Assembly (NCBI RefSeq): GCF_002896555.1
Contig: NZ_MNLH01000003.1
Span: forward strand, 62,001 to 126,000
Direction of reading: 5' to 3'
Origin: Gardnerella coleohominis
Lineage (GTDB): Bacteria; Actinomycetota; Actinomycetes; Actinomycetales; Bifidobacteriaceae
Length of the DNA: 64,000 nucleotides
The notes under the pieces were generated by a model. That model did not search any database. It saw nothing but the letters and a program-made list of their open reading frames with translations, and was not told the origin of the DNA. Shown here in pieces: positions 11,001 through 19,129 of the stretch. The stretch's first letter is position 1. Every line of letters starts with the position of its first letter. Made by a program: the position numbers and the translations under genes.

Positions 11001-14000
11001 AAACGCGTGAAGGTGCTAGCGTGCGCGGCGAAAATCTTGCGCAAATTTCAACTGAACCAGCAAAGAACACTTCTGCTGCGGATGCGTTAATTGACGCTGC
11101 AATTGCGCAAGTCGCACAAGCTCACGGCGTTAGCGTTTCTCAGCCTGGTGCTGCTGGTGGTGCAGGCGGTGCTGTTGTTGATTCTGCAGCTCTTGATGCA
11201 TTTGCTGAACGCGTTGTTGGAGCGGACGGAGTACTTGCTGCAACAGCTAAGTTTGTGTTAGCAAAGCTCGGTGTTGAAGCTCCTAAAGCAGAAACTGAGA
11301 GTGACGAAAATGCTGCTGTTGTGGCTGCTGTTGAAGCTGAGCTTGGTGCTGATTGGCCAAAGCAAGTTGCTCCTCGATTTGATGAGCGTAAGGCGATTCT
11401 TTTCGACGATCGCTGGGCTTCTGCTCGCGAAGACGTTGCTCGCTTGTATTACAAGTATGCTTGCGCTAATAGTAATGCAACTTCTGCAGCTGCAACTTCT
11501 GCTGATGTGAATCCTAATGATGTTGAAGCAATCCTAAATAATATCGGAAGCTTCTTGGGAGCTGGAGAATCCGTTGCGGCTGAAGCTGCTTGGTTCGCAA
11601 AGAAATCTCAAGAAAATCATCTGAATAATCTATCTACAATATTTAATCGCATTTGTGATGATGCTCGCGCGAACGTGAAGGATTCGTCTTATGCGGCTAA
11701 AGACAGTGGATATGCAACTCGATTTGCCTCAGATGTGGCCGTTGTTACAGGCGTTGCTCCTAACTCTATTGCTGCTCGTGTTGTAACAGGATTGCTTGAA
11801 GGCGGTGCTACGGTTATTGCAACTTCTCACAGTTTCAAGCCGAGCGTTAAGTCTTGGGCAAAGAAAGCTTACCGTAAGCATGCTTCAATGGGTGCAAAGT
11901 TGTGGCTTGTTCCAGCAAACTTGTCTAGTTATCGCGATGTTGACGCGCTTGTAAAGTGGGTTGGCACGGTTTCAAAGAAGGTTAGCGGTGCAACAACCAC
12001 CATTTTGAAGCCTGCTTATGAGCCGAGTATGTTCTTCCCATTCGCGGCTCCACCAGTTCACGGCACTTTGGCTGATTCTGGTTCGCTTTTTGAATCGCAA
12101 TCAAGACTTATGCTGTGGGGTGTTGAGCGCGCAATCGCCGGATTTGCACAGATTGGAGCAGATACGGATGTGCAACATCGTATGCACGTTGTGTTACCTG
12201 GCTCTCCAAACCGTGGTATGTTTGGCGGCGACGGTGCTTATGGCGAAGTCAAGAGCGCTTTCGACGCGATTGTGAATCGTGCGCATGCGGAAAGTGTGTG
12301 GTCAGATCGCGTTACATTCGCTCATCCTAAGATTGGCTGGGTGCGTGGAACTGGCTTAATGGGTGGAAATGATCCGCTTGTGGCTGTAGTTGAACGTCAT
12401 GGCTTAACTACCTACTCAACTCAAGAAATGGCAGATCGTTTGCTTGATTTGTGCACTAAGGAATCTCGAGAGCAGGCTGCAATAGCTCCTTTGGACGTAG
12501 ATTTTACTGGTGGATTAGGCAAGGAGCCTCTTGATTTGAATGCTCTTCGTGCAGAAGCGCTGGAAGATCAGAAGCGTGCGGAAGAAGCAGAAAAAGCTGC
12601 TGAAGCTGCTTCAGAAGAAACTGTATCGTCTGCAATCTCCTCTGCAAAGTCAACAAACAAAGCTCTGCCAACTCCTTACGTGCCAACTCAAGCACATGTG
12701 AACTTGGCTGATTGGAAGAATGTAACAGCGCGTCCAGAAGACGAAATCGTAATCGTCTCAGTCGGCGAGCTTGGTCCATGGGGTTCCGGACGTACTCGTT
12801 TCGAAGCAGAACTTGGAATTCGCGAAGACGGATCCGTGGAGCTTTCTGCAGGAGCAGTACTGGAATTGGCTTGGAATATGGGCTTGCTTACTTGGCAGGA
12901 TTCACCAAAGCCAGGCTGGTATGATGCGGACGGCACGCTTGTCCCAGAAGAAGATATTGCGGAGAAATATCGCGATGAAGTAGTAGCACGTTCCGGTATT
13001 CGACCATTTGAAACCGGAATGGGCGGCGATTACAAGGATGGAGCGAACGAAGAAGAAGCAGAAATCTTCCTCGATCACGACGTAACTTTCAGCGTTCCAA
13101 CAGAAACAATTGCGCGCGAATACGTGGCGCTCGACGAAGCGCACACTGAGATTGCTCGTGATGCTGAATCGGGAGAGTGGATTGTTACGCGCAAGTCTGG
13201 ATCTGTTATTCGCGTTCCGCGCAGAGCTGCAATGACCAGAACTGTTGGTGGACAATTCCCTAAGGGCTTCGATCCGCTAAAGTGGGGCATTCCAGCTTCG
13301 ATGGTTGGAAGTGTTGACACGATTGCATTGTGGAATATCGTCACAACCGTGGACGCTTATATTTCCGCTGGTTTCACGCCTTCTGAAATATTGCAAGCTG
13401 TGCATCCTTCAATGGTTGCTTCAACTCAAGGCACCGGTTTCGGCGGCATGAGTTCAATGCGAAAACTGTATTTGGATCGATTCTTGAACCGTGAAATACC
13501 TACGGACGTATTGCAAGAAGCACTTCCAAACGTTGTTGCAGCGCATGTAATGCAAACATATATCGGCGGTTACGGAAACATGGTTCAGCCTGTGTCTGCA
13601 TGCGCAACTGCAGCGGTTTCGCTTGAAGAAGGCGTTGATAAGATTGCTCTTGGCAAAGCTGACTTTGTAGTAACTGGCGCAATTGACGATATCGGTGTGG
13701 AATCTGTGGTTGGCTTCGGCAATATGAACGCAACTGCCAATAGTGAAGAAATGTATGCTAAGGGCATAAATCCTCGATTCTTCTCTCGCGCAAACGATCG
13801 CAGACGCGGCGGCTTCCTTGAAGCTCAAGGTGGCGGTACGATTTTGGTTACGCGCGGCGATATTGCTTTGAAGCTTGGCTTGCCTGTTGCTGGTGTGGTT
13901 GGTTTCATTCACTCCTACGCTGACGGCATTCACACTTCTATTCCTGCTCCTGGCTTGGGTGCTTTGGCTGCAGGCATGGGTGGAGCTAAGTCTAAGCTTG

Positions 14001-14710
14001 TGCGCGATTTGGCGGCTCTTGGCGTTACTCCGGATGATATTGCTGTGGTTTCTAAGCACGATACTTCCACGAATGCAAACGATCCGAACGAATCCGAGTT
14101 GCACAATACTCTTGCGCATGCAATCGGACGTACGGATGGAAATCCACTGTTCGTAATCAGCCAAAAGACGCTGACCGGTCACGCAAAGGGTGGCGCGTGC
14201 ATCTTCCAAATCAACGGTTTGACGCAACTGTTTAGAAGTGGCGTAATTCCTGGAAATGCATCGCTTGACTGCGTGGATCCTAAGCTTGCGCGCGACGACC
14301 ACATGGTTTGGTTGCGTGAGCCGATGCGCATTGGTAATGTTGCTGGTTCCGGTGCTGGTTCTTGTGCAGTGAAGGCTGCTCTCGCAACTTCGCTCGGCTT
14401 CGGTCACGTTAGCGGATTTGTTGCATTGGTTCACCCTGGCGCTTTTGAGGCGGCTGTTGCTGCTAGCGCTGGTGTCGATGCGCTTGAAGAGTGGCGTTCA
14501 AAGGCAAATGCTCGTTTGGCTGCAGGTCAGAGGAGGCTTGAGGAAGGCATGATGGGTCGATCTGCACTGTTCGAGCCTGTTGAGAATCGTCACTTGCTGA
14601 AGGATGGTACTCGTCTTCCAGATGGCACTCGCTACGACGGCCACGAGGCAGAAAAGGCGATGCTGCTTAATCCTGAAGCTCGCCTTAACGCAAACGGATA
14701 CTACTGCTGA
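5009..14710 (+). CDS. fas: Type I fatty acid synthase, single giant chain
   Basis: This 3,233-residue multienzyme has the actinobacterial FAS-I domain order. The acyltransferase has GHSQG with Ser121. The enoyl reductase spans ~390-700, with LLAGMTPTTVEPEIV and GGSAGGHHSWE. The hot-dog dehydratase has FNPIHTS with His1305. The malonyl/palmitoyl transferase has GHSLG with Ser1509. An Ala/Pro/Thr linker (~1812-1865) leads to the carrier domain, whose phosphopantetheine serine is probably Ser1903 in NGVSSRRNQ. The ketoreductase has VVTGVAPNSIA and Tyr2411/Lys2415. The ketosynthase has Cys2865, His3017 and His3058. It makes long-chain acyl-CoA from acetyl- and malonyl-CoA with NADPH in the cytosol. 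The ribosome site GAGAAGGAAAT precedes the ATG. Two Ser/Lys/Asn-rich stretches (~905-935 and ~1005-1030) look like inserted low-complexity loops upstream of the dehydratase. Confidence 0.96.
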   Translation: MTTYFFDRLAKDPHVLAFAGQSTPWVDALRSLRDDAELDAELHRYESSAKALLSPIYAELLANAGGDMNVFDAIDNKHIHASDAQLSVPGIALAQLGAVLDLTNLGYNFEVNKPYSVLGHSQGVIAARMVEARIKAGSWQKARTQIEELLACAYIIGAAGDRESRMLEISGDGDLTPMLSLKGVTEKQAKALIARVERTKGTISIAVKNSRNHVVLSGYPEDMEAVANEAQKESKRSKKLREMKVRGGSVFSPVAEYLDVTVPFHSPMMEAAVKQAEDWADEAGLNVELVRTLADEVLVKPVDWSELVKNVLENTDARSLWVIDMGPGEVLGKLTGVLVQGTGAGVVEAASVNSRAKLSTMDCAPARTGCWDDFAPRVIETPAGNKVLTKFSKLTGKAPVLLAGMTPTTVEPEIVAAAANAGYWAELAGGGQVTAEVFDRHMNSLTKQLNEGSTVEFNAMFMDRYLWNLQFGSKRIVSKKRQSGAPIDGVVISAGIPELDEAKELVASLHSDGFSYVAFKPGTVDQIRQVVRIAKAVAPAMIIAQVEGGSAGGHHSWESLDDLLISTYAQVRECDNLVLVAGGGIGTPSRAADYISGQWANEYDLPNMPVDAVMIGTAAMTAKEAHTSPEVKRMLVETPGIVAPKASSVEGFDDDPFAPMGERWVPSGGVVGGVTSGLSHLHADIYELENASARCGRLLVHMMKHPEELETRRDEVISALNATAKPYFGDVETMTYAQFAQRFLDLTYPWVDPTYADRYLHLLQRIEARLISQDSGEFTSILPTRAQVSEHPQDALDALLEALPQARELNVVPMDAAWFPTLVREYPKPMPFVPVIDNDLLRWWGQDQLWQSEDSRYSADAVRVIPGPISVAGITTMDEPIADILGRFEAAMMQRAKDLELDENKLDKSKSDKNKSSKSDKSSESSESSECYEPKAFSQISDAKNVEAYVRACPNISWVGHVTSNPAYGTNLGDENYVISVISEKNDVIQLDLDVKLDTFWDDENSNDSDNSKKNSQKTGNKSSNKLPKIKHAVRDIVIPLTVDASRAGSIPVVDRERLPKHVYDMLAATAGIGNTAITGDVLESMPKIETAGTESELPEDLLNECYEKSPFGLVHSSYTFSRNLGIDHESATAGRLPDGLLASRIVPDALVGPAWPTIYSALGSVMVDGYPVIEGLLNAVHLDHLVELDVDAEDFRKYVDKKINLLGWAEPYAESASGRVVTIHVIHTAADGTRLAHETERFAIRGRSFSSALPVPAAQYGDSAELHGYEVEDTPRRALRRVVIRAPHDMTAFARTSGDFNPIHTSKRGAAISGLSAPLVHGMWLSATAQHVAQAVDAKGARYELIGWSYNMYGMVQLDDEVEITVERVGKVRRGGLALEVTCRVNGQIVSKASALTRAPRAAFVYPGQGIQKQGMSLDERAKSPAVRDTWERADKLTREKLGFSILAVVRDNPKELTAHGVTYRHPEGLLNLTQFTQVALATVAFAQTARLREAGCDIWPAYFAGHSLGEYNALSSFAQIIPLETVLELVFHRGSTMHHLIERDAQGRSNYRMGALRPNQFGVDDEGVNAYVDGISKATGEFLQIVNYNLAGQQYAIAGTVKGLKALAADASKRAKEYGGKPPFMFVPGIDVPFHSRVLRKGVPEFRDKLDSLLPENIDYSRLVGRYIPNLVAVPFELTREFAQKILDVVPSERIEAALEDETTWKSYADDEQKLGRLLLTELLSWQFASPVRWIETQALMFADRARGGLGVEEYVEVGLGNAPTLANLGAKTLALPQFSGEKVTVYNVGRDEGRVYMTDTDSLVPEVFAEEDSTAEAASAAPAGSTTTSTTANAAPAAAVPSAAPASALSAPAPAASGPVADLPFKASDAISMLIAYSAKIRLDQIGDTDTTDTLTNGVSSRRNQLLMDISSELGVASVDGAAEAPMSALRKLVDSVAPRYKAFGAVLSDIVRERLRALFGAAGVKPAQIDKRILEVWQLGEGWRAHVLAALVLQTREGASVRGENLAQISTEPAKNTSAADALIDAAIAQVAQAHGVSVSQPGAAGGAGGAVVDSAALDAFAERVVGADGVLAATAKFVLAKLGVEAPKAETESDENAAVVAAVEAELGADWPKQVAPRFDERKAILFDDRWASAREDVARLYYKYACANSNATSAAATSADVNPNDVEAILNNIGSFLGAGESVAAEAAWFAKKSQENHLNNLSTIFNRICDDARANVKDSSYAAKDSGYATRFASDVAVVTGVAPNSIAARVVTGLLEGGATVIATSHSFKPSVKSWAKKAYRKHASMGAKLWLVPANLSSYRDVDALVKWVGTVSKKVSGATTTILKPAYEPSMFFPFAAPPVHGTLADSGSLFESQSRLMLWGVERAIAGFAQIGADTDVQHRMHVVLPGSPNRGMFGGDGAYGEVKSAFDAIVNRAHAESVWSDRVTFAHPKIGWVRGTGLMGGNDPLVAVVERHGLTTYSTQEMADRLLDLCTKESREQAAIAPLDVDFTGGLGKEPLDLNALRAEALEDQKRAEEAEKAAEAASEETVSSAISSAKSTNKALPTPYVPTQAHVNLADWKNVTARPEDEIVIVSVGELGPWGSGRTRFEAELGIREDGSVELSAGAVLELAWNMGLLTWQDSPKPGWYDADGTLVPEEDIAEKYRDEVVARSGIRPFETGMGGDYKDGANEEEAEIFLDHDVTFSVPTETIAREYVALDEAHTEIARDAESGEWIVTRKSGSVIRVPRRAAMTRTVGGQFPKGFDPLKWGIPASMVGSVDTIALWNIVTTVDAYISAGFTPSEILQAVHPSMVASTQGTGFGGMSSMRKLYLDRFLNREIPTDVLQEALPNVVAAHVMQTYIGGYGNMVQPVSACATAAVSLEEGVDKIALGKADFVVTGAIDDIGVESVVGFGNMNATANSEEMYAKGINPRFFSRANDRRRGGFLEAQGGGTILVTRGDIALKLGLPVAGVVGFIHSYADGIHTSIPAPGLGALAAGMGGAKSKLVRDLAALGVTPDDIAVVSKHDTSTNANDPNESELHNTLAHAIGRTDGNPLFVISQKTLTGHAKGGACIFQINGLTQLFRSGVIPGNASLDCVDPKLARDDHMVWLREPMRIGNVAGSGAGSCAVKAALATSLGFGHVSGFVALVHPGAFEAAVAASAGVDALEEWRSKANARLAAGQRRLEEGMMGRSALFEPVENRHLLKDGTRLPDGTRYDGHEAEKAMLLNPEARLNANGYYC

Positions 14711-14748
14711 GCTTCTGATGTATTGACGCATTGAAATAAATGCACAAC

Positions 14749-14808
14749 CAGAGCGGAAACATTTGCTGGTATTTTCTCCGGCTTTTGTTTTCGCTCTGTT
14801 TGTTTTTG
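14749..14808 (+). terminator. Terminator after fas
   Basis: CAGAGCG (14749-14755) pairs with CGCTCTG (14792-14798), with further pairing inside, and is followed by the T-rich TTTGTTTTTG. Its inner sequence, AAACATTTGCTGG, resembles hairpin DNA near 483 and 34382. Confidence 0.75.
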
Positions 14809-14962
14809 CTTTGTTTGTTTTACTCTGTTTTGTTTTTGATATAAATGCTTGTAATTTTTCTGGCATATTTTTCGCATTAAAAAATCGCGTAAGTAGCTGT
14901 AGTATAGAAATAAGACTTTGTTCTGTAGATGAGATTGTTGCTTGCGTGAGAGAAGGTTAAAG

Positions 14963-17041
14963 ATGTTTTGCGAGAACTGCGGCAATAAGATTGATGGAAA
15001 TGATAAGTTTTGTACAAAATGTGGTGCAACAGTAAGCGACTATCAAAATCAGCCTAATTCAAATCAACCTAATCAAAATCAGTTCAATCAGAATCAGCCT
15101 AATCAAAGTAATTCGCGTAATCAAGGAAATCAATTTAATCAAAGTAACCAATTTAATCAAAGCAGACCGGTAAACGCAGGTAATCGACAGAATATTGCTA
15201 ATCGAAGAATTCAGAATAATCGTTCAATTCCGAATAATCCGAATAATCCTGGAAATCTGAATAATTCAAACAATCCAAACAATCCTGGAAATCCGTCAAG
15301 ATTCAACAACCCTTCAAATCCAAACAACCCGTCAAGATTCAACAACATTCAGCGTCCGGGCAATATCCAAAATCCGGGCAATATCCAGCGTCCTGGCAAT
15401 ATCCAAAATCCGGCTAACATTCAAAATCCAAGCAGCAATAATTTCTTCTCTAAAAATCGCAATTTAGTTATTATTTCCTCATGCGTAGCTGTAGTAGTTT
15501 TAATAGTTATAATTTGCCTTACTGTTTTCTTAACGAGCTCGCATAATTCAAATAACTCAGCTTCTTCTTCATACAATCTCGTAGTACCTAAAGCTGATTC
15601 TTCGCAAAAAGCTGAAGATGTTATTCAAGATCTTAAATCTAAAGGATTCAAAACTCGTTTAGTTAAAGAATTTAGCGGTGAAGAAAAAGGCAATTTCGCA
15701 GGATTCGCTAATGCAAAAGCCGGCAAAAAATTCCCTAAAAATGGCGTTGTAACCGTAATAGAATCCAAAGGTCCTGGAATGCCTGCGAAAGGCGTTGTTG
15801 GTTCGAGCTTAAATAAAGCTGAAAAAATTATGAAGTCTATGGGAGTGCCGGTTGCGATTTATAAAGTATATTCTGAGCATCCAGGAAAAATCGTTGCATC
15901 TGACCCAATGCCAGGCGAACCATTAGGGGAGAGTAGAAGTATAAAGCTGGCAATAGGTGACGATTATAATTATTCGGATAATCTGGGCGTTCCAGTGGAA
16001 TTATTTAACACAGATAAAGATCGCGCTTACAGGAAAATGATGAATCGTGGCGGATACAATAAAATACGCCTTGTGCCAAGGTATTCGTCTCGAAAATATA
16101 TAGGCAAGATTGTTGGATCAAATCCTGCATTAGGAACGCATAACGCAAGCGAGAGTTTAACGCTTTACTATGGTGCTGATGCTTCTGAAACGAAGAAAAT
16201 GTTTACTAGCAAGCGCGAATATGGTGAAGGTAACCATGCAACCGTAGTTTCTACATTAGTTCCATTTGTTGGAAAGTGGTGCACGAAGTCGGGAGATTGC
16301 TTAGAGTTTGAAACAGGGCATTACAATGTTCAAGATCCGGAAGAGAACACGGATCTTCTTCTTCGTGGCTCTCATGCTATGGAAGATTTAGCTGGCGATG
16401 ACAGTAGAAAGTATCATCACAGTTTTGATATGTGGCAGTATACGCAGCAATTATTAGGCGATGCAATTGACACGGATGATAGTAGTGAAAATAAGAATTC
16501 TCTGCCTTTGCGCAATACATTGCTTTTTGGTGATTCAGGTATGGTTGATATTTTCCGCGATGGTGGAGCGCCTTATTGCGGTAATAAAATAGTTGAAGTT
16601 CATTCAGACTATTGCATTAATGGAAAGATTTATTCGTATGAGGATTTAGATAACGATTCTCGCTTTGAAGATTACAAGTCTGATTACAGGAAGATTCCTG
16701 GAATGAATCAAGGGCTTGTATTTAAGATGCGCGCGTATTTTGTGCTTGTTCCTGTTAATGCGAAGCTTGATGAAGTTGAAGCAAGCGGATTCTTTAAGGG
16801 CGTAGGTAGCACGAAGCCTGATATGAATCGTCCGTTTATTTTGCGTCGCGACCCTGCTAGCTATAGCGAATCCGAGCGTGTGGCAGACGCAAAAGACAGT
16901 GATTTGCGTCGCAATCCGTTTATTCCTACTGAATTTAATAAGCCTATTCCTTTTGCTCCGGCTCCAGATGATTCAAATGCATACTATTTAGTTGAGCAGC
17001 CGTTTGATTGGAATAGTTTTGTTAAAGACAGAGAATTGTAA
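14963..17041 (+). CDS. Zinc-ribbon, membrane-anchored protein with PASTA-like repeats
   Basis: The 692-residue protein opens with a zinc ribbon (MFCENCG...FCTKCG, two CxxC pairs). A long Asn/Gln/Pro linker (residues ~30-160) follows, made of repeats such as NNPNNPGN and NIQNPGNIQRPG. One membrane helix (~166-192) comes next, then two or three PASTA-like modules (~200-400) with VPKADSSQKAEDVIQDLKSKG and the repeated IVASDPMPG / IVGSNPALG turn. The C-terminal domain ends with NPFIPTE...PFAPAPDDSNAYYLVEQP. PASTA modules bind peptidoglycan fragments or beta-lactams in other proteins, so an envelope-sensing or structural role is inferred; there is no kinase domain. The ATG at 14963 has AGAAGG six bases upstream. 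A clear paralog on the other strand follows immediately and lacks the Asn/Pro linker. Confidence 0.8.
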   Translation: MFCENCGNKIDGNDKFCTKCGATVSDYQNQPNSNQPNQNQFNQNQPNQSNSRNQGNQFNQSNQFNQSRPVNAGNRQNIANRRIQNNRSIPNNPNNPGNLNNSNNPNNPGNPSRFNNPSNPNNPSRFNNIQRPGNIQNPGNIQRPGNIQNPANIQNPSSNNFFSKNRNLVIISSCVAVVVLIVIICLTVFLTSSHNSNNSASSSYNLVVPKADSSQKAEDVIQDLKSKGFKTRLVKEFSGEEKGNFAGFANAKAGKKFPKNGVVTVIESKGPGMPAKGVVGSSLNKAEKIMKSMGVPVAIYKVYSEHPGKIVASDPMPGEPLGESRSIKLAIGDDYNYSDNLGVPVELFNTDKDRAYRKMMNRGGYNKIRLVPRYSSRKYIGKIVGSNPALGTHNASESLTLYYGADASETKKMFTSKREYGEGNHATVVSTLVPFVGKWCTKSGDCLEFETGHYNVQDPEENTDLLLRGSHAMEDLAGDDSRKYHHSFDMWQYTQQLLGDAIDTDDSSENKNSLPLRNTLLFGDSGMVDIFRDGGAPYCGNKIVEVHSDYCINGKIYSYEDLDNDSRFEDYKSDYRKIPGMNQGLVFKMRAYFVLVPVNAKLDEVEASGFFKGVGSTKPDMNRPFILRRDPASYSESERVADAKDSDLRRNPFIPTEFNKPIPFAPAPDDSNAYYLVEQPFDWNSFVKDREL

Positions 17042-17107
17042 AACTATGTTTAGATTGTAGCTTTATAAGTGTCTTCTGATGTGATTTCTTGTAGCTTCTT
17101 ATAGCTT

Positions 17108-18775
17108 TTACAATGATTCGCTAGTGGAAGTATCCCAGTCGAAAGGTTCTTCCACAAGATAATACGCGTTTGAATCGTCCGGGGCAGGTGCGAACGGAAC
17201 TGCGCGACTATGCTCTGTAGGCACAAAAGGATTAACCCAATCGCCTCCTCCAGCAGGCAAATTCTTGCGCGTTTCTTTGTATAGCTTAGGATTCCTGCGC
17301 AAAATAAACGGACGAGTCAAATCTGGTTTAGTTTCGCCTTTTCCAACGAAATATCCGCTATTTAAAAGTTTATCGAATTTCGCACCAACAGGCACAACTA
17401 CCATAAAATCTTGCATTGTATAGTAGAAACCAACGTCTGCACCTGGATCATTTTTAATACGGTCATATTCGTCTGGATCGTTATGTGGAAGCTGAACGTA
17501 TTTTCCGTTCAGGCATGTGGATGTAGTGTCTCCAACAGGAACATCTTGATTGTCACATTGCACAATAGCGCCTTCAGAATACAGCTCCACAGCACCAGTA
17601 TCACCAGAAATAAGATGATTTCTCATCATTGAACTATTTGGAAGATTCTTATCAAATACAGCGTAACCCGTAGGATCCTGGCTTCCTGAATTTAATTCAA
17701 GAACACCCTTACTATTTAGATAACCTTTGTGGCTTTCATCAGGTATTCTACCGTTTTTATCTGCAATATCTGCCGGAATAAGTCTCCTAATATTTCGTTC
17801 CTCTACGAATTGTTCATTGCTCATAAGACGCGGAATAAGTTTTATGCAATTACCACTCTTCGTGCACCACTTGCCAACAAAAGAGCCTGCCCGAGTTACA
17901 AGATAAGCCGTTTTATCGCCGAAATCCGTCGGCTCAGTTACAACATTCTTAGCTTTAGAAGCGTCAACGCCATAGTAAAGCGTTACGGATTTAGGATCGC
18001 CTTTAGTGCCCAAAGCTGGATAAGCGCCAACGATTTTGCCGAAATATTTTGCAGAAGAAAACTTCGGGCGAAGATCCACGCTGAAAGGCTTAGAAGATAG
18101 CATGTCCTTAGCTTTTTCTTTATCCACACCAAACACGTTTACTGGCACGCCGTCAGTGTTTTCTCCAACTGCGATATGTATTACGTCGTCTTTGCCAACA
18201 GCGTTTCCAGGCACTGGGCTGGAAGCAACGATTTTACCTACTGCAGAATCAGTTGCTGGCACGTGGTGAAGCCTCACAGTCACACCCATCGACTTCACAA
18301 TTTTTTCGGCTTTTTCTAAACTTGCGCCGACAACGCCTTTTTCTGGTACGCCAGGACCTTTAGATTCCACTACTTCAACAACGTGATTTTTATCTACTCG
18401 ATCGCCTTGTTTTACATTCTTATAGCGTACAAAATCTCCTGAGTTTTTAGCGCTAAACTCTTTCACTAAACGCGCATTTGCTCCTTTTTTATGTAACGAG
18501 TCAACTACGCTTTGAGCGCTTTGCGATTGTAAAACTTTTGGTATTACTATGCTTTGAGAAGTAGAGAATAAGGAAGAGTGATTTTTATTTGATACGTATA
18601 ACGCTATTCCTGTGCAAGAGCAGATTAAAACTAACACTACTAATGCAATTATCGGTATCATAAACTTCTTTTGAGTATAAAAAGGCTTTTTGCTTGCGTT
18701 ATCCGCAGGAGTTCCGCATTTTGTGCAAAACTTGTCGCTGCTTTCAAGTTTATTACCGCAATTTATGCAAAACAT
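17108..18775 (-). CDS. Zinc-ribbon, membrane-anchored protein with PASTA-like repeats (paralog)
   Basis: This 555-residue protein is a paralog of the convergent gene ending at 17041. It has the same N-terminal zinc ribbon (MFCINCG...FCTKCG), then a short spacer, a membrane helix (~37-63), PASTA-like modules (~80-300) with VIPKVLQSQSAQSVVDSLHKKG and IVASSPVPGNAVG, and the same C-terminal domain ending NPFVPTE...PFAPAPDDSNAYYLVEEP. The main difference is that the ~130-residue Asn/Gln/Pro linker of its partner is absent. The ATG at 18775 has AAGAAGG at a six-base spacing; a TTG two codons earlier is less likely. Function is unknown; the family features suggest a cell-envelope protein with the ribbon inside and the PASTA modules outside. 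Confidence 0.8.
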   Translation of the reverse strand: MFCINCGNKLESSDKFCTKCGTPADNASKKPFYTQKKFMIPIIALVVLVLICSCTGIALYVSNKNHSSLFSTSQSIVIPKVLQSQSAQSVVDSLHKKGANARLVKEFSAKNSGDFVRYKNVKQGDRVDKNHVVEVVESKGPGVPEKGVVGASLEKAEKIVKSMGVTVRLHHVPATDSAVGKIVASSPVPGNAVGKDDVIHIAVGENTDGVPVNVFGVDKEKAKDMLSSKPFSVDLRPKFSSAKYFGKIVGAYPALGTKGDPKSVTLYYGVDASKAKNVVTEPTDFGDKTAYLVTRAGSFVGKWCTKSGNCIKLIPRLMSNEQFVEERNIRRLIPADIADKNGRIPDESHKGYLNSKGVLELNSGSQDPTGYAVFDKNLPNSSMMRNHLISGDTGAVELYSEGAIVQCDNQDVPVGDTTSTCLNGKYVQLPHNDPDEYDRIKNDPGADVGFYYTMQDFMVVVPVGAKFDKLLNSGYFVGKGETKPDLTRPFILRRNPKLYKETRKNLPAGGGDWVNPFVPTEHSRAVPFAPAPDDSNAYYLVEEPFDWDTSTSESL

Positions 18776-19129
18776 GTGCAACCTTCTTACTCATATTTTT
18801 CTCTTCAAATTACTAATGCAATCTTACGATTACCGCTTTATATATTTGCGCGTAAGGTTCTAAAATTTATGCTTTTTTGGGGAGTTGGGGTGGTTCATGT
18901 ATAAAATGCTGCTGAAGCAACATAATCTATTAATTTCTTATAAGATTTCTTATTCTATGAGAATTTATTAAAATAAAGCTATTTGCACATTTCGTGTCAT
19001 ATTGTGAAGATTTGGTATATCTGTTGGTATATCTGTTGGTATATCTGTTTATATATCTGTTGATATACCTATTGACATATTTATTGATGATATATCTGTA
19101 TAAAGTTGTTACGTCGGAAAGGTGTGCGC
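18776..19129. other. Gene-free region between the paralog and acpS
   Basis: These 354 bp are AT-rich and hold the divergent promoter regions plus the 12-bp tandem repeat described separately. A small plus-strand frame from 18994 is only the translation of that repeat (LVYLLVYL...) and is not called as a gene. Confidence 0.6.
19012..19098. repeat. 12-bp tandem repeat upstream of acpS
   Basis: There are seven units of TTGGTATATCTG: three identical copies (19012-19047), then progressively diverged copies and a 15-bp last unit. The array ends 31 bp before the acpS start codon, where the promoter should be, so copy number could alter expression. Confidence 0.85.

Noticed and set aside
13454..14434. 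326-codon minus-strand frame inside fas
   Set aside because: It is antisense to the ketosynthase domain, which has intact catalytic residues on the plus strand. The translation has no recognisable motif and is explained by codon bias of the true gene.
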